From assembly GCF_014654365.1 (NCBI RefSeq), contig NZ_BNAY01000013.1, positions 1 through 64,000 of the forward strand: a stretch of 64,000 nt of DNA, in the 5' to 3' direction. Shown here piece by piece: positions 56,335-64,000 of this stretch (the stretch's first letter is position 1; every line of letters begins with the position of its first letter). The position numbers and the translations under genes were made by a program. Source of the DNA: Amycolatopsis oliviviridis (GTDB lineage: Bacteria; Actinomycetota; Actinomycetes; Mycobacteriales; Pseudonocardiaceae). The notes beneath the pieces were generated by a model, which had not been told where the DNA came from, searched no databases, and saw only the letters and a program-made list of their open reading frames with translations.

Positions 56335-57407
56335 CGCGCGCTCCACTTCTTGAAGAATCCTGTCAGCTCGCCGCGGAAGAACTCCAGCGCCTTCCCCGAG
56401 TCGATCGAGCCGTATTGGTTCTCGACCTCGGTCGGCGGCAGGTGCGTTCGCAGACCGAGCTGGTCGATCAGGATCGCCGCGTCGGTCACCGACGAATGGC
56501 CGCTGTTTTCGACGAGGTCCCGCTTCTTCGGCCCGGTGAGCCGCGGCCAGGTCTCCTCCCAAGAGGCTCCGTAGTACTTCTCGCCGGTCGGGCTGGTCAG
56601 CAGCAGGAACGGCCGGTCGAGGGAGACGGTGCCGAAGAACGGGCCGTCGACGTCCACGCCCGCCTTGATCCGCCGGTCCGTGACCATCGCGGCGGCGGTC
56701 GCCGAACCACCTGCCGAGTGACCGGCCATCCCGATCTTCCCGGCGTCGATCGACCAGCGCCGGTCCTTGAGCAGGGTGTCGACGACGAACGACGTGTCGA
56801 TCGCGCGGTTCGCGATCGCGGTGGGCCAAGGGTCAGGCTGCCGTCCACAAGCGACACACTGACGCAGCCCGTCGGGGAACTCGGTCGCCCACGCTTCGTA
56901 GGCGTGGTCGATCCCGGCGACCACGAAACCCTGTGAGGCAAGGTGTTCCGCCACCGAGGTCAGGGTGATCCGGTTGTTGCCTGCCCCCGGCGACAGCACC
57001 ACCAGCGGACGCCGCCCCGGCAGGGAAGGCGCGTTCTCCCGCGAGTGGACCCGGATCTTGCTCAGCGCGTCCGGCGGCAGATCGAGTTTCCGCCCGGCCA
57101 CCGCCGCCGCGGACTCCGCTTCGGTCATGTACAACGACGTGCGCCCGATCGGGACGGCCGGATACCAGACGTTGACCATCAGCTCACGCCGCTTTTCGGG
57201 CACCCAAGGGTCGGCGCGCTGCTGATCGGTGAGATGCAGCGTGCGCAGCCCGATCGGGAGCGGGCCGCCCGGCGCGGGCAACGACAGATCAGGTGCGGCC
57301 GCCGCCGGCGCGGGCAACGACAGATCAGGTGCGGCCGCCGCCGACGCGGTCGCCGGTACCCCCAGCAGACCGGCGATCACCGCCGCCATCACCACGAGTG
57401 ACTTCAT
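56331..57407 (-). CDS. Secreted alpha/beta hydrolase inside the ABC operon
   Basis: This 358-residue protein has a signal peptide (MKSLVVMAAVIAGLLGVPAT, cleavage near ASA) and an alpha/beta hydrolase fold. The nucleophile elbow is IGMAGHSAGGSATAAAM (GHSAGG), and oxyanion/His candidates are LVVLSPGAGNNRITLTSVAE and NSGHSSVTDAAIL. It resembles PAF-acetylhydrolase/dienelactone-type esterases. A 12-residue block after the signal is perfectly duplicated (AAAAPDLSLPAP twice). It lies between ATPase and permease genes, with 4-base overlaps on both sides, so it should work with the exporter. Cys pair in QCVACGRQ. Confidence 0.85.
   Translation of the reverse strand: MKSLVVMAAVIAGLLGVPATASAAAAPDLSLPAPAAAAPDLSLPAPGGPLPIGLRTLHLTDQQRADPWVPEKRRELMVNVWYPAVPIGRTSLYMTEAESAAAVAGRKLDLPPDALSKIRVHSRENAPSLPGRRPLVVLSPGAGNNRITLTSVAEHLASQGFVVAGIDHAYEAWATEFPDGLRQCVACGRQPDPWPTAIANRAIDTSFVVDTLLKDRRWSIDAGKIGMAGHSAGGSATAAAMVTDRRIKAGVDVDGPFFGTVSLDRPFLLLTSPTGEKYYGASWEETWPRLTGPKKRDLVENSGHSSVTDAAILIDQLGLRTHLPPTEVENQYGSIDSGKALEFFRGELTGFFKKWSAR
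57271..57342. repeat. Perfect 36-bp tandem duplication in the hydrolase gene
   Basis: Two adjacent 36-base units (57271-57306 and 57307-57342) are identical. They add 12 residues in frame right after the signal peptide. Identity at silent positions indicates a recent event, and copy number may vary between strains. Confidence 0.9.
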
Positions 57408-58321
57408 GCCGCGACTCCCGTTCCGTATTCGACCGACGACGCGGTCAGTTCCATGTAGGCCTGTTCGAGTGATGCGGTCCGCTCGGTCAGTTCGTGCACG
57501 CGGATCCCGAGTTCGTGCACGGTGTCGCCGACGAGGTGGACGGGCAGGTCGTGCACGATCAGTTCGTCCCGGTCGGTTTCGGTGATCGCGCCGAGCGCGC
57601 GCAGACGTTGTTCGAGCGCCCGCAGTTCGGCGGGAACGGGCACCCGCACCGCGACCGACGCCCGCGAATTGCCCGCGATGAATTCGTCGACCGGGGCGTC
57701 GGCGAGCAGCTTTCCCTTGCCGATGATGACCAGCCTGTCCGCGGTCAGCTGCATTTCGCTCATCAGATGGCTCGACACGAACACCGTGCGGCCCTCCGCC
57801 GCGAGCGACCGCATCAGCTGCCGCACCCAGCGGACGCCGTCGGGGTCGAGGCCGTTGACCGGCTCGTCGAACATCAGCACCCGCGGATCGCCCAGCAGCG
57901 CTCCGGCGATGCCGAGCCGCTGCCCCATGCCGAGGGAGAACGTCCCGGCGCGTTTGCCCGCGACGTCGGTGAGCCCGACCGTCGCGAGCACCTCGTCCAC
58001 CCGGGTATCCGGGATCCCGTTGCTGCGCGCCATCGCCAGGAGGTGCTTGCCCGCGCTCCGGCCGGGGTGCAGCGCCTTGGCCTCCAGCAGCGCGCCGACC
58101 TCACGCAGCGGATGCCGCAGGTCCGCGTACTTCCTGCCGTCGATGTGGACCTCGCCCGCGCTCGGCGCGTCGAGGCCGAGCGTCATCCGCATGGTCGTCG
58201 ACTTGCCCGCGCCGTTGGGACCGAGGAAACCGGTCACCTTGCCCGGCTCGACGGCGAAGGTCAGCCCGTCGACCACCGTCTTCTCGCCATAGCGCTTCGT
58301 GAGTCCTCGAAGCGTGATCAT
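57404..58321 (-). CDS. ABC transporter ATP-binding protein
   Basis: This 305-residue ATPase of the drug-exporter type has Walker A GFLGPNGAGKSTTMRMTLGL, signature TFSLGMGQRLGIAGALLGDP (SLGMG in place of LSGGQ), Walker B VLMFDEPVNGLDPDGVRWVR and H-loop VFVSSHLMSEMQLTADRLVI. The C-terminal extension (RVPVPAELRALEQRLRALGA) is typical of DrrA-like ATPases. ATG at 58321 follows GAGGACGCGG. It heads a coupled operon with the hydrolase and permease. Confidence 0.93.
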   Translation of the reverse strand: MITLRGLTKRYGEKTVVDGLTFAVEPGKVTGFLGPNGAGKSTTMRMTLGLDAPSAGEVHIDGRKYADLRHPLREVGALLEAKALHPGRSAGKHLLAMARSNGIPDTRVDEVLATVGLTDVAGKRAGTFSLGMGQRLGIAGALLGDPRVLMFDEPVNGLDPDGVRWVRQLMRSLAAEGRTVFVSSHLMSEMQLTADRLVIIGKGKLLADAPVDEFIAGNSRASVAVRVPVPAELRALEQRLRALGAITETDRDELIVHDLPVHLVGDTVHELGIRVHELTERTASLEQAYMELTASSVEYGTGVAA

Positions 58322-58456
58322 CCGCGTCCTCCTTCGTGTTGTGCAAGTCTTCAGCGAGAGGGCACTCGCGGACATTGCCCCGAAGTCATCGGTCACCCCT
58401 TACTTTCGGCAGGTGCCGCTCGGCACGAGTCACGGCGGAAAGGCAGAATCGGCGCC

Positions 58457-59245
58457 ATGACCACCCGCGAACAACGGCGCGTGAATCCGCTCGACCTGGT
58501 GATGCTCGTTCTCGCCGTGTTCTCCGTCGGGTTGCTCGTCTACGTGACGTTCTTCCCGCATTCGGAGGAGACGGCGCACACCGTCTTCATCATCGACACG
58601 ACGGTGTGCGGGATCTTCGCGCTGGAATTCCTGTGGCGGTGGCGGCGCCACGGCTGGGAGAAATGGTTCCCGCTGCGCAACTGGTACGAGATCCTCGGCA
58701 TGATCCCCATCGCGCATCCGGCGCTGCGCGGGTTCCGGCTGCTGCGGATCCTGGTCGTGCTCGTCCGGCTCGCGCGCACGGCCGACCGCGCCTTCGGGGA
58801 ACGGTTCACGCAGCGGCTGGTCGAACGGCTTTCGCGGCCGATCGTGCTGGCGATCAAGAAGCCGATCACGATCGCGGTGCTCGACGAGGTCGTCAAGGTA
58901 CTGGAAACCGGGAACTACCCGCAGAACCTCGCGCGCTCACTCGGCGAGAACCAGACGCTGCTGCGCGGGATCATCGCCGAGAAACTCAAGAACGACCCGC
59001 AGGCGGGACGGCTTTCGAAGCTGCCGTTCCACGACGAGGTGGTGCGATCGGTGATCGACACCGCGATGCGCGTGATCCTCGAAGTGCTGACGGACCCGCG
59101 GATCGACGAGTTCTTCGCGCATGTGGTGCGGGAGAACCGGGAGCAGATCCGGAGCGCGGTGCAACTCGGGCTGAACGAGCGTGAGGACGACGAGGAGCTG
59201 GCGTCACAGCTGCCGACGCGGCCTCAGCACCAGCTGATGGACTGA
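58457..59245 (+). CDS. Voltage-sensor-like ion channel protein without a pore
   Basis: This 262-residue protein has an N-terminal membrane region with LVMLVLAVFSVGLLVYVTFF, TVCGIFALEFLWRWRRHGWE and RNWYEILGMIPIAHPALRGF, followed by an Arg-spaced helix, RLLRILVVLVRLARTADRAF, similar to an S4 voltage sensor. These recall the first helices of bacterial ion transporter proteins, but no pore helix or selectivity motif follows. The C-terminal ~150 residues are soluble (LETGNYPQNLARSLGENQTL). ATG at 58457. It is divergent from the ABC ATPase gene. Function uncertain. Confidence 0.72.
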   Translation: MTTREQRRVNPLDLVMLVLAVFSVGLLVYVTFFPHSEETAHTVFIIDTTVCGIFALEFLWRWRRHGWEKWFPLRNWYEILGMIPIAHPALRGFRLLRILVVLVRLARTADRAFGERFTQRLVERLSRPIVLAIKKPITIAVLDEVVKVLETGNYPQNLARSLGENQTLLRGIIAEKLKNDPQAGRLSKLPFHDEVVRSVIDTAMRVILEVLTDPRIDEFFAHVVRENREQIRSAVQLGLNEREDDEELASQLPTRPQHQLMD

Positions 59246-59258
59246 CGGGGGCGGGCTG

Positions 59259-59323
59259 CCGGATGTCATGAAAGGGCCGTTCAGGACGAAAAACGTCCTG
59301 AACGGCCCTTTCATGACATCCGG
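59259..59323. terminator. 30-bp perfect hairpin between convergent genes
   Basis: Arms at 59259-59288 and 59294-59323 are fully complementary around a 5-base A loop; the centre of the arm reads CATGAAAGGGCCGTTCAGGA. It ends the voltage-sensor-like gene and overlaps the 3' end of leftward hrpB (stop at 59311-59313). It does not belong to the main palindrome family, but it clearly can stop both transcripts. Confidence 0.85.
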
Positions 59324-61701
59324 CGCTGGGTGGTCCGCCGGGTGGGCGCAGCGCTCAGCGGGTCTTCCGGCCACGGATGCTTCGGATACCGCCCGCGGAG
59401 ATCGGCGCGCACGGCCGCGTAACCGGTGCGCCAGAACGACTCCAGATCGGCGGTGACCGCGGCCGGCCGTCCGGCGGGGGAGAGCAGGTGCAGGACGACG
59501 GGCACGCCGGCCAGTTCCGGCGTCGCGAGCCAGCCGAAGGTCTCCTGTAGTTTCACGGCCAGCACCGGTTGCTCGCCCGAGTAGTCGACCCGGAGCCGCG
59601 AACCCGACGGTACCTCCAGCCGGTCCGGCGCCAGTTCGTCCAAACGCGACGCTTCGGGCCACGGCAACAGCCCGCGTAACGCGGCCCCCGCGTCCAGCGA
59701 AGCCAGGTCCGATCGCCGCCGCGCCGAGCCGAGATCCAGCCAAGTGTCCAAAGTAGACAGCAAAGCGGCGTCGGAGACCGCGGGCCAAGGTGAGCCCAGC
59801 ACCCGGTGCAGGAAGGACAGCCGTTCGCGCAGCCGTCGCCCGTCTTCGGACCACCGCAGCAGGCCGAGCCCCTCGGTGCGCAAACCGTCCAGCAGCGCGG
59901 CGCGGATCGCGTCCGGCGCGGGCGAGCGCAACGGCTTCTCCGACAGCACGATCGCCCCGAGCCGCCGCACGGAACGCGCCACGACGTCACCCGAAGACCA
60001 GTGCACCTCGTCTTGCGAAGACACCAGATTCGGCGCCGCGCGCACCGCGAGGTCTTCGTCCGCGGGTGCGGCCAGCCGGATGATGCCCTGCGCGCGGCCG
60101 GGATCCCGGGTCGCTTCGGCCACCGCCAGCCATTCGACGTCGGCCAGCCCGCTGCCGCGCGGCAGTTCCGCCGCCGTTCCGCTCGCCATCAGATACACCG
60201 GTGTACCCGCGGAACGTCGTCGCGCGAGCCGTTCGGGATGCGCCAGCGCCACGACCAGCGCCGGATCCGCCGCACCGCCGCCGTCGGGCACCAGTTTGGA
60301 AAGCCGCCGCACGTCGGACTTCCAGCGGTCGTCGCCCCGCACCCGCCGCAGTTCGGCTTCGAGATCGGTCAGCGTGCCACCGCTGTCCAGCAGTGCGACG
60401 ACCTCGGCCGCCGAACGCGCATTGGTCCGCGCCGCGCCGTCGAGCAACGCCCGCGCGAGCCGCGGATGCAGGCCCAGCCCGGCCATCTTCCGGCCGCGTT
60501 CGGTCACCGTCCCGTCTTCCGCGGTCGCCCCGAGCGTGACCAGCAGCGCGCGACCGGCGGCCAGCGCACCTTCGCCGGGCGGATCCCACCAGGCGAGGCC
60601 GGAACCGTCCGGGGTGGACCAGCACGCGAGTTCGAGCGCGAACCGCGCCAGTTCGGCCGTCCTGATCTCGGGTTCGGGATACGACGGCAGGGAACCCTGC
60701 TCATGCGCCGCCCAGCACCGGTAAGCGCGTCCGGGTGCTTCTCGTCCGGCGCGGCCGGCGCGCTGTTCCGCGACCGCGGCCGAAACCCGGACCGTCGCCA
60801 GCCCCGGCAGGCCACGCCGGTGATCGACGCGGGGCACCCGGGAGAGCCCGCAATCCACCACCGCGCGCACACCCGGCACGGTCAGGCTGGACTCGGCGAC
60901 CGACGTCGAGAGCACCACCCGGCGACGGGCGCGCGGGCGCAGCGCGTCGTCCTGGCTCGCCGCCGAAAGCCGTCCGTGCAGGGGCAGCACGTCGGCGTCC
61001 AGGCCGTTGAGCAGCCCGCTCACCCTGGCGATCTCGCCCGCACCCGGCAGGAAGGCGAGCACGTCACCGTCCCCTTCGGACAGTGCTTTGTGGATCGCCC
61101 GGACCACGGTCGCCTCGATCCGCTCGCCGCGCACGGGCGGGGAGTACGAGACGTCGACCGGATAGGTCCGGGCCTCAGCGGTGATCACCGGCGCGTCGCC
61201 GAGCAGCGCCGCCAGCCGACCGGCGGCCACGGTGGCGGACGTCGCGAGCAGGCGCAGGTCGTCCCGCAAGCCGGCGCGGACGTCCAGGAGCAGCGCGAGC
61301 AGCAGATCCGCGTCGAGATGGCGTTCGTGGCATTCGTCGAGCAGGACGGTCGAAACCCCGGCCAACTCGGGGTCGCTTTGCACCCGCCGGACCAGCAGCC
61401 CCGAGGTGACCACTTCGATCCGCGTCGAAGAAGACACCTTCCGGTCTCCGCGTACCGAGTAGCCGACCGTCTCACCGACCCGTTCCCCCAGCAGCGACGC
61501 CATCCGCGCCGCCGCGGCGCGCGCGGCCAGCCGCCTCGGTTCGGCGACGATCACCCGGCCTTCACCGTTGTCCAGCGCGAGCGGGACCAAGGTGGTCTTA
61601 CCGGTTCCCGGGGGCGCGACGAGGACAGCGGTGCCATGGGCGTCGAGCGCGGCTTCGAGTTCGGGCAGGACGGCGCGAACCGGCAGATCGGGAAGGGTCA
61701 C
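59311..61701 (-). CDS. hrpB: ATP-dependent helicase HrpB
   Basis: This 796-residue DEAH-box (DExH) helicase has Walker A VLVAPPGTGKTTLVPLALDN, motif Ia VAEPRRLAARAAAARMASLL, DExH in VSTVLLDECHERHLDADLLL, SAT in LRLLATSATVAAGRLAALLG, and motif VI EQRAGRAGREAPGRAYRCW. The HrpB C-terminal domain follows (LPWPEASRLDELAPDRLEVP). The GTG at 61701 overlaps the stop of the upstream lipoprotein gene (GTGA), an unusual operon partner. The C-terminus extends into the 59259-59323 hairpin. Confidence 0.92.
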   Translation of the reverse strand: MTLPDLPVRAVLPELEAALDAHGTAVLVAPPGTGKTTLVPLALDNGEGRVIVAEPRRLAARAAAARMASLLGERVGETVGYSVRGDRKVSSSTRIEVVTSGLLVRRVQSDPELAGVSTVLLDECHERHLDADLLLALLLDVRAGLRDDLRLLATSATVAAGRLAALLGDAPVITAEARTYPVDVSYSPPVRGERIEATVVRAIHKALSEGDGDVLAFLPGAGEIARVSGLLNGLDADVLPLHGRLSAASQDDALRPRARRRVVLSTSVAESSLTVPGVRAVVDCGLSRVPRVDHRRGLPGLATVRVSAAVAEQRAGRAGREAPGRAYRCWAAHEQGSLPSYPEPEIRTAELARFALELACWSTPDGSGLAWWDPPGEGALAAGRALLVTLGATAEDGTVTERGRKMAGLGLHPRLARALLDGAARTNARSAAEVVALLDSGGTLTDLEAELRRVRGDDRWKSDVRRLSKLVPDGGGAADPALVVALAHPERLARRRSAGTPVYLMASGTAAELPRGSGLADVEWLAVAEATRDPGRAQGIIRLAAPADEDLAVRAAPNLVSSQDEVHWSSGDVVARSVRRLGAIVLSEKPLRSPAPDAIRAALLDGLRTEGLGLLRWSEDGRRLRERLSFLHRVLGSPWPAVSDAALLSTLDTWLDLGSARRRSDLASLDAGAALRGLLPWPEASRLDELAPDRLEVPSGSRLRVDYSGEQPVLAVKLQETFGWLATPELAGVPVVLHLLSPAGRPAAVTADLESFWRTGYAAVRADLRGRYPKHPWPEDPLSAAPTRRTTQRRMS

Positions 61702-62528
61702 TGCTCGGTGACCTGCGGCGGGGGCGGGATCCGGTAGCCGGACGGGCCGATGTTGCGGTTCAGCGATGCGAGCCATTCCCCGGACGAGATCATCTTCTGA
61801 ATGGCCCTGGCCACCGCCGCCTTCCCCTCGGCGTCGTCCTTGCGCAGGCCGACGCCGTATTTCTCCTTCGAGAACGGCTTGCCGACGACCCTCAGCAACT
61901 CCGGGTTCTGCGCCACGTAACCGGCCAGGATGACGTCGTCGGTGGTCACCGCGTCCACCTGTCCCGCGAGCAGCGCCGTGACGCAGTCCTGGTAGCGCGG
62001 GTACTCGATGAGCTGGACGGCCTGGGCGAACTTGTCCCGCACCTGCTCGGCCGACGTGGTGCCGCCCACGGCGCACAGCTTGCGGCCGTTGAGGTTCTCG
62101 GGGCCGGTGATGTCGGTCGACCGGAGGCGGACGAGCAGGTCCTGGCCGGTGTCGAAATAAGGTCCGGCGAAGGCGACGGCCTGTTTGCGTTTTTCGGTGA
62201 TCGAGTAGGTCGCCACCATCAGATCCGTGATCCCGGAGGTGATGTCCGTCTCGCGTGACGACGGCCTGCTGTCGTGCCAGGTGATGTGATCCTCGTCGAC
62301 ACCCAATTCGCCGGCGATGTACTTCGCCACGTCGACGTCGAATCCGACGTACCGGCCGTCGACGGTCTGCTCGGAGATTCCCGGCTGGTCGAAGCGGATA
62401 CCGATGGTGAGTTCGTTGAACGCGACGGCGCGCGCGACGAGGGAATCCGACGGGCCGGCCTCTTTGCCGCAGGCCGCCGCCGCTGTGACCAGCATCAAGC
62501 AGGTCGCCAGCAGAGCGCGTCCCCTCAT
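61698..62528 (-). CDS. Glutamate/amino-acid-type ABC solute-binding lipoprotein
   Basis: This 276-residue protein has a lipoprotein signal (MRGRALLATCLMLVTAAAACG, lipobox AAAC) and the family 3 solute-binding fold: LTIGIRFDQPGISEQTVDGR, YVGFDVDVAKYIAGELGVDE, DLMVATYSITEKRKQAVAFA and the Cys pair KLCAVGG/QDCVTALLAG. It resembles actinobacterial GluB. No permease or ATPase gene is nearby, so it is an orphan, coupled instead to hrpB. It may share a distant transporter or act as a sensor. ATG at 62528, divergent from the MauE gene. Confidence 0.88.
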   Translation of the reverse strand: MRGRALLATCLMLVTAAAACGKEAGPSDSLVARAVAFNELTIGIRFDQPGISEQTVDGRYVGFDVDVAKYIAGELGVDEDHITWHDSRPSSRETDITSGITDLMVATYSITEKRKQAVAFAGPYFDTGQDLLVRLRSTDITGPENLNGRKLCAVGGTTSAEQVRDKFAQAVQLIEYPRYQDCVTALLAGQVDAVTTDDVILAGYVAQNPELLRVVGKPFSKEKYGVGLRKDDAEGKAAVARAIQKMISSGEWLASLNRNIGPSGYRIPPPPQVTEQ

Positions 62529-62580
62529 CGGGTGCCTCCGTCCGCCGCCTCACGTTGTTCTCAGGGTTGACGGCTAGCCT

Positions 62581-63108
62581 ATGCCCGTGCGTAGACCGCC
62601 CCAAGTCGTACTCGACGCCGTGGGCACACTCGCCCGGCTCGGACTGGCCGCCGTCTGGTTGGTTTCCGGAGCGCTGAAGATCAGCGATCCGGGGCAGACC
62701 TACATCGCGGTGCAGGCCTTCGATGTCCTGCCGGACGGGTTCGTGCGCCCGGTCGCGATCGGGATGCCGATCGTCGAATTGGCGCTCGGCCTGCTCCTGC
62801 TCGCCGGGTTCGTGACCCGCTGGGTTTCGGTGCTGTCGGTGCTGCTGCTCGCGGTGCTCATCGCCGCCATCGCCCAATCATGGGCGCGGGGGCTGAGCAT
62901 CGATTGCGGTTGCTTCGGCGGCGGCGGTCAGATCGCCGCGGATCAGACGCAGTATCCGCAGGAGATCGCCAGGGACCTCGGGTTCGCCTTGCTCGGGGTC
63001 TGGCTGATCGTGCGGCCGCGGACCTGGCTGTCGGTGGACGGCTGGCTCGGGAACTCCGGGGCCCCCGCCGACGACGACTATGTGGGTATCGCTGAAGGGA
63101 ACGAATAA
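62581..63108 (+). CDS. MauE/DoxX-like redox membrane protein
   Basis: This 175-residue protein has four membrane segments (LARLGLAAVWLVSGALKISD, AIGMPIVELALGLLLLAGFV, VLSVLLLAVLIAAIAQSWAR, LGFALLGVWLIVRPRTWLSV) and the MauE-type motif LSIDCGCFGGGGQIAADQTQ with a redox Cys pair. Such proteins pass electrons or reducing equivalents to extracytoplasmic thioredoxin-fold proteins; the DsbA-like gene directly downstream, 2 bases away, supports this. ATG start. Confidence 0.9.
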   Translation: MPVRRPPQVVLDAVGTLARLGLAAVWLVSGALKISDPGQTYIAVQAFDVLPDGFVRPVAIGMPIVELALGLLLLAGFVTRWVSVLSVLLLAVLIAAIAQSWARGLSIDCGCFGGGGQIAADQTQYPQEIARDLGFALLGVWLIVRPRTWLSVDGWLGNSGAPADDDYVGIAEGNE

Positions 63109-63110
63109 TC

Positions 63111-63905
63111 GTGGGTGGAGCTGAGCGCAACGCTCGGAAACGCAAGCAGCAGCAGACGGCGGCGCGTTCGGTGGCGCAGGCCAGGGGCGTCGCGGGCGGC
63201 GACAAGAAGAAGGTCGTCGCGATCACCGTCGCGGTGGTCGTGCTCGCCGCGCTGGTGATCGGTGGCGTGATCTGGACGACGTCCAGCAAGGACACCACCG
63301 AGGGCAAGGTGATCGCGGCGCAGTCGGGCACCTGGGGACCCGGTGTCGTCGAGAAGCGCGACGGAGCCGCCGTGACCGCCGGCAAGCCCGAGGCGAAGAA
63401 GACCATCGACGTCTACGCCGACTTCTTGTGCCCGGTCTGCAAGCAGTTCGAAGAGTCGTTCAAGGACCAGATCCACGAGCAGGTGAACAACGGAACCCTG
63501 CAGGTCCGGTACCACATGCTGCCGATGCTCAACCAGCGTTCCGACCCGCCGGGCTACTCGCTGGACTCGGCCAACGCCGCGCTCGCCGCGGCCGACGCGG
63601 GCAAGTTCCTCGCCTTCCACGACGCGCTGTTCAAGGACCAGCCGCAGGAGGGCGCGCGCGGGTTCGACAAGGCGCAGCTGATCAAGCTCGGGCAGGACGT
63701 CGGCATCACCGACCCGGGCTTCGCGCTGGCGATCAACACCGGCGCCTACGAGCAGCAGATCCAGGACGCGTACAAGAAGATCTCCACCGATCCGTCGCTG
63801 CAGCAGGACTTCGGCCAGGGCCCCGGTTTCGGGACGCCGACCGTGACCGCGAACGGTCAGGTCGTGAAGCTGGAGCAGAACTGGGTCGAGAAGGTCGTCG
63901 GCTAG
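63111..63905 (+). CDS. DsbA-like membrane-anchored thiol oxidoreductase
   Basis: This 264-residue protein has a basic N-terminus (GGAERNARKRKQQQTAARSV), one membrane anchor (VVAITVAVVVLAALVIGGVI, about residues 35-55) and an extracytoplasmic thioredoxin fold with the active site DVYADFLCPVCKQFEESFKD (CPVC). The cis-Pro region is FGTPTVTANGQVVKLEQNW. It probably forms or isomerises disulfides on exported proteins and is recycled by the upstream MauE-like protein. GTG start. Confidence 0.92.
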   Translation: MGGAERNARKRKQQQTAARSVAQARGVAGGDKKKVVAITVAVVVLAALVIGGVIWTTSSKDTTEGKVIAAQSGTWGPGVVEKRDGAAVTAGKPEAKKTIDVYADFLCPVCKQFEESFKDQIHEQVNNGTLQVRYHMLPMLNQRSDPPGYSLDSANAALAAADAGKFLAFHDALFKDQPQEGARGFDKAQLIKLGQDVGITDPGFALAINTGAYEQQIQDAYKKISTDPSLQQDFGQGPGFGTPTVTANGQVVKLEQNWVEKVVG

Positions 63906-63915
63906 CACGCAACTA

Positions 63916-63982
63916 CCGCGTTTCGTCCTCTAAATGCGGTGGTTGCGGGGCGCAAGGACCGCATTTAGAGGACGAAATGCGG
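63916..63982. repeat. 25-bp inverted repeat after the dsbA-like gene
   Basis: Arms 63916-63940 and 63958-63982 are complementary over 25 bp with one G-T wobble; the core reads TTTCGTCCTCTAAATGCGG. A 17-base loop separates them. It lies 11 bases past the stop codon and may be a terminator. A partial relative, CGCATTTAGTCCTCTGGATG, occurs at about 116-135. The window then ends inside another GGGGAGCAAAG element. Confidence 0.78.
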
Positions 63983-64000
63983 GAGTCAGGGGAGCAAAGC

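Noticed and set aside
61702..62877. N-terminal extension of hrpB
   Set aside because: It is another frame of the lipoprotein gene on the same strand and its control region; the GTG at 61701 directly precedes the helicase Walker A region.

Overview
The window looks like chromosomal core sequence from a high-G+C actinomycete, most likely a Pseudonocardiaceae member close to Amycolatopsis. The support is a strong G/C third-position bias, frequent GTG starts, WhiB7, UvrD2, UPF0182 and DUF4191 proteins, actinobacterial initiator tRNAs without encoded CCA, and gene order that matches two mycobacterial core blocks: RDD/DUF4191 with glnA and glnE, and UPF0182 - PDZ protease - DUF2342 - E1-like protein - ABC1 kinase - whiB7 - uvrD2. 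Genus and synteny are recalled knowledge, not a database result.

Layout. 1-100: end of an rRNA operon (5S 3' end and terminator). 0.2-9.1 kb: Lrp/AsnC regulator, rhodanese, glutamine amidotransferase, phosphate transporter, then the nitrogen module glnE - thioesterase - glnA with a four-half-site GlnR operator upstream of glnA. 9.1-26.2 kb: conserved block with DUF4191, uvrD2, a whiB7 locus with an attenuator-type leader, ABC1 kinase, E1-like/RRE protein and four protease or membrane genes, plus two paralogous AbiEi-like proteins. 26.2-28.8 kb: two identical initiator tRNA genes flank a flavin monooxygenase/TetR pair. 29-33.9 kb: padR, prfB, ftsE, ftsX, smpB and an amidohydrolase. 33.9-38.2 kb: acyltransferase and a sensor/kinase/regulator operon. 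38.4-38.7 kb: tmRNA (ssrA). 38.9-42.0 kb: a tightly coupled DUF262 - AAA ATPase - unknown triple directly downstream of tmRNA, the best candidate for an uncharacterised (probably defence-type) system. 42.5-50.4 kb: IclR regulator and a full histidine utilisation operon hutH-hutU-M20 hydrolase-hutF-hutI. 50.4-58.3 kb: two coupled small genes, a two-component system, a second flavin monooxygenase/TetR pair, and an ABC exporter operon with an embedded secreted hydrolase. 58.4-63.9 kb: an orphan voltage-sensor-like membrane protein, hrpB, a solute-binding lipoprotein, and a MauE/DsbA-like pair.

A striking genome-scale feature is a family of intergenic palindromes built on the core GCAAGGGACCTTTGCTATCG, found about 15 times as full hairpins or half sites, usually within a few bases of a stop codon. 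Several copies carry compensatory changes in both arms, and the GATAG of the element provides the stop codon of at least two genes. At least three other perfect hairpins (36.3, 59.3 and 63.9 kb) belong to different sequence families.

No CRISPR array, transposase, integrase or prophage structural gene was seen.
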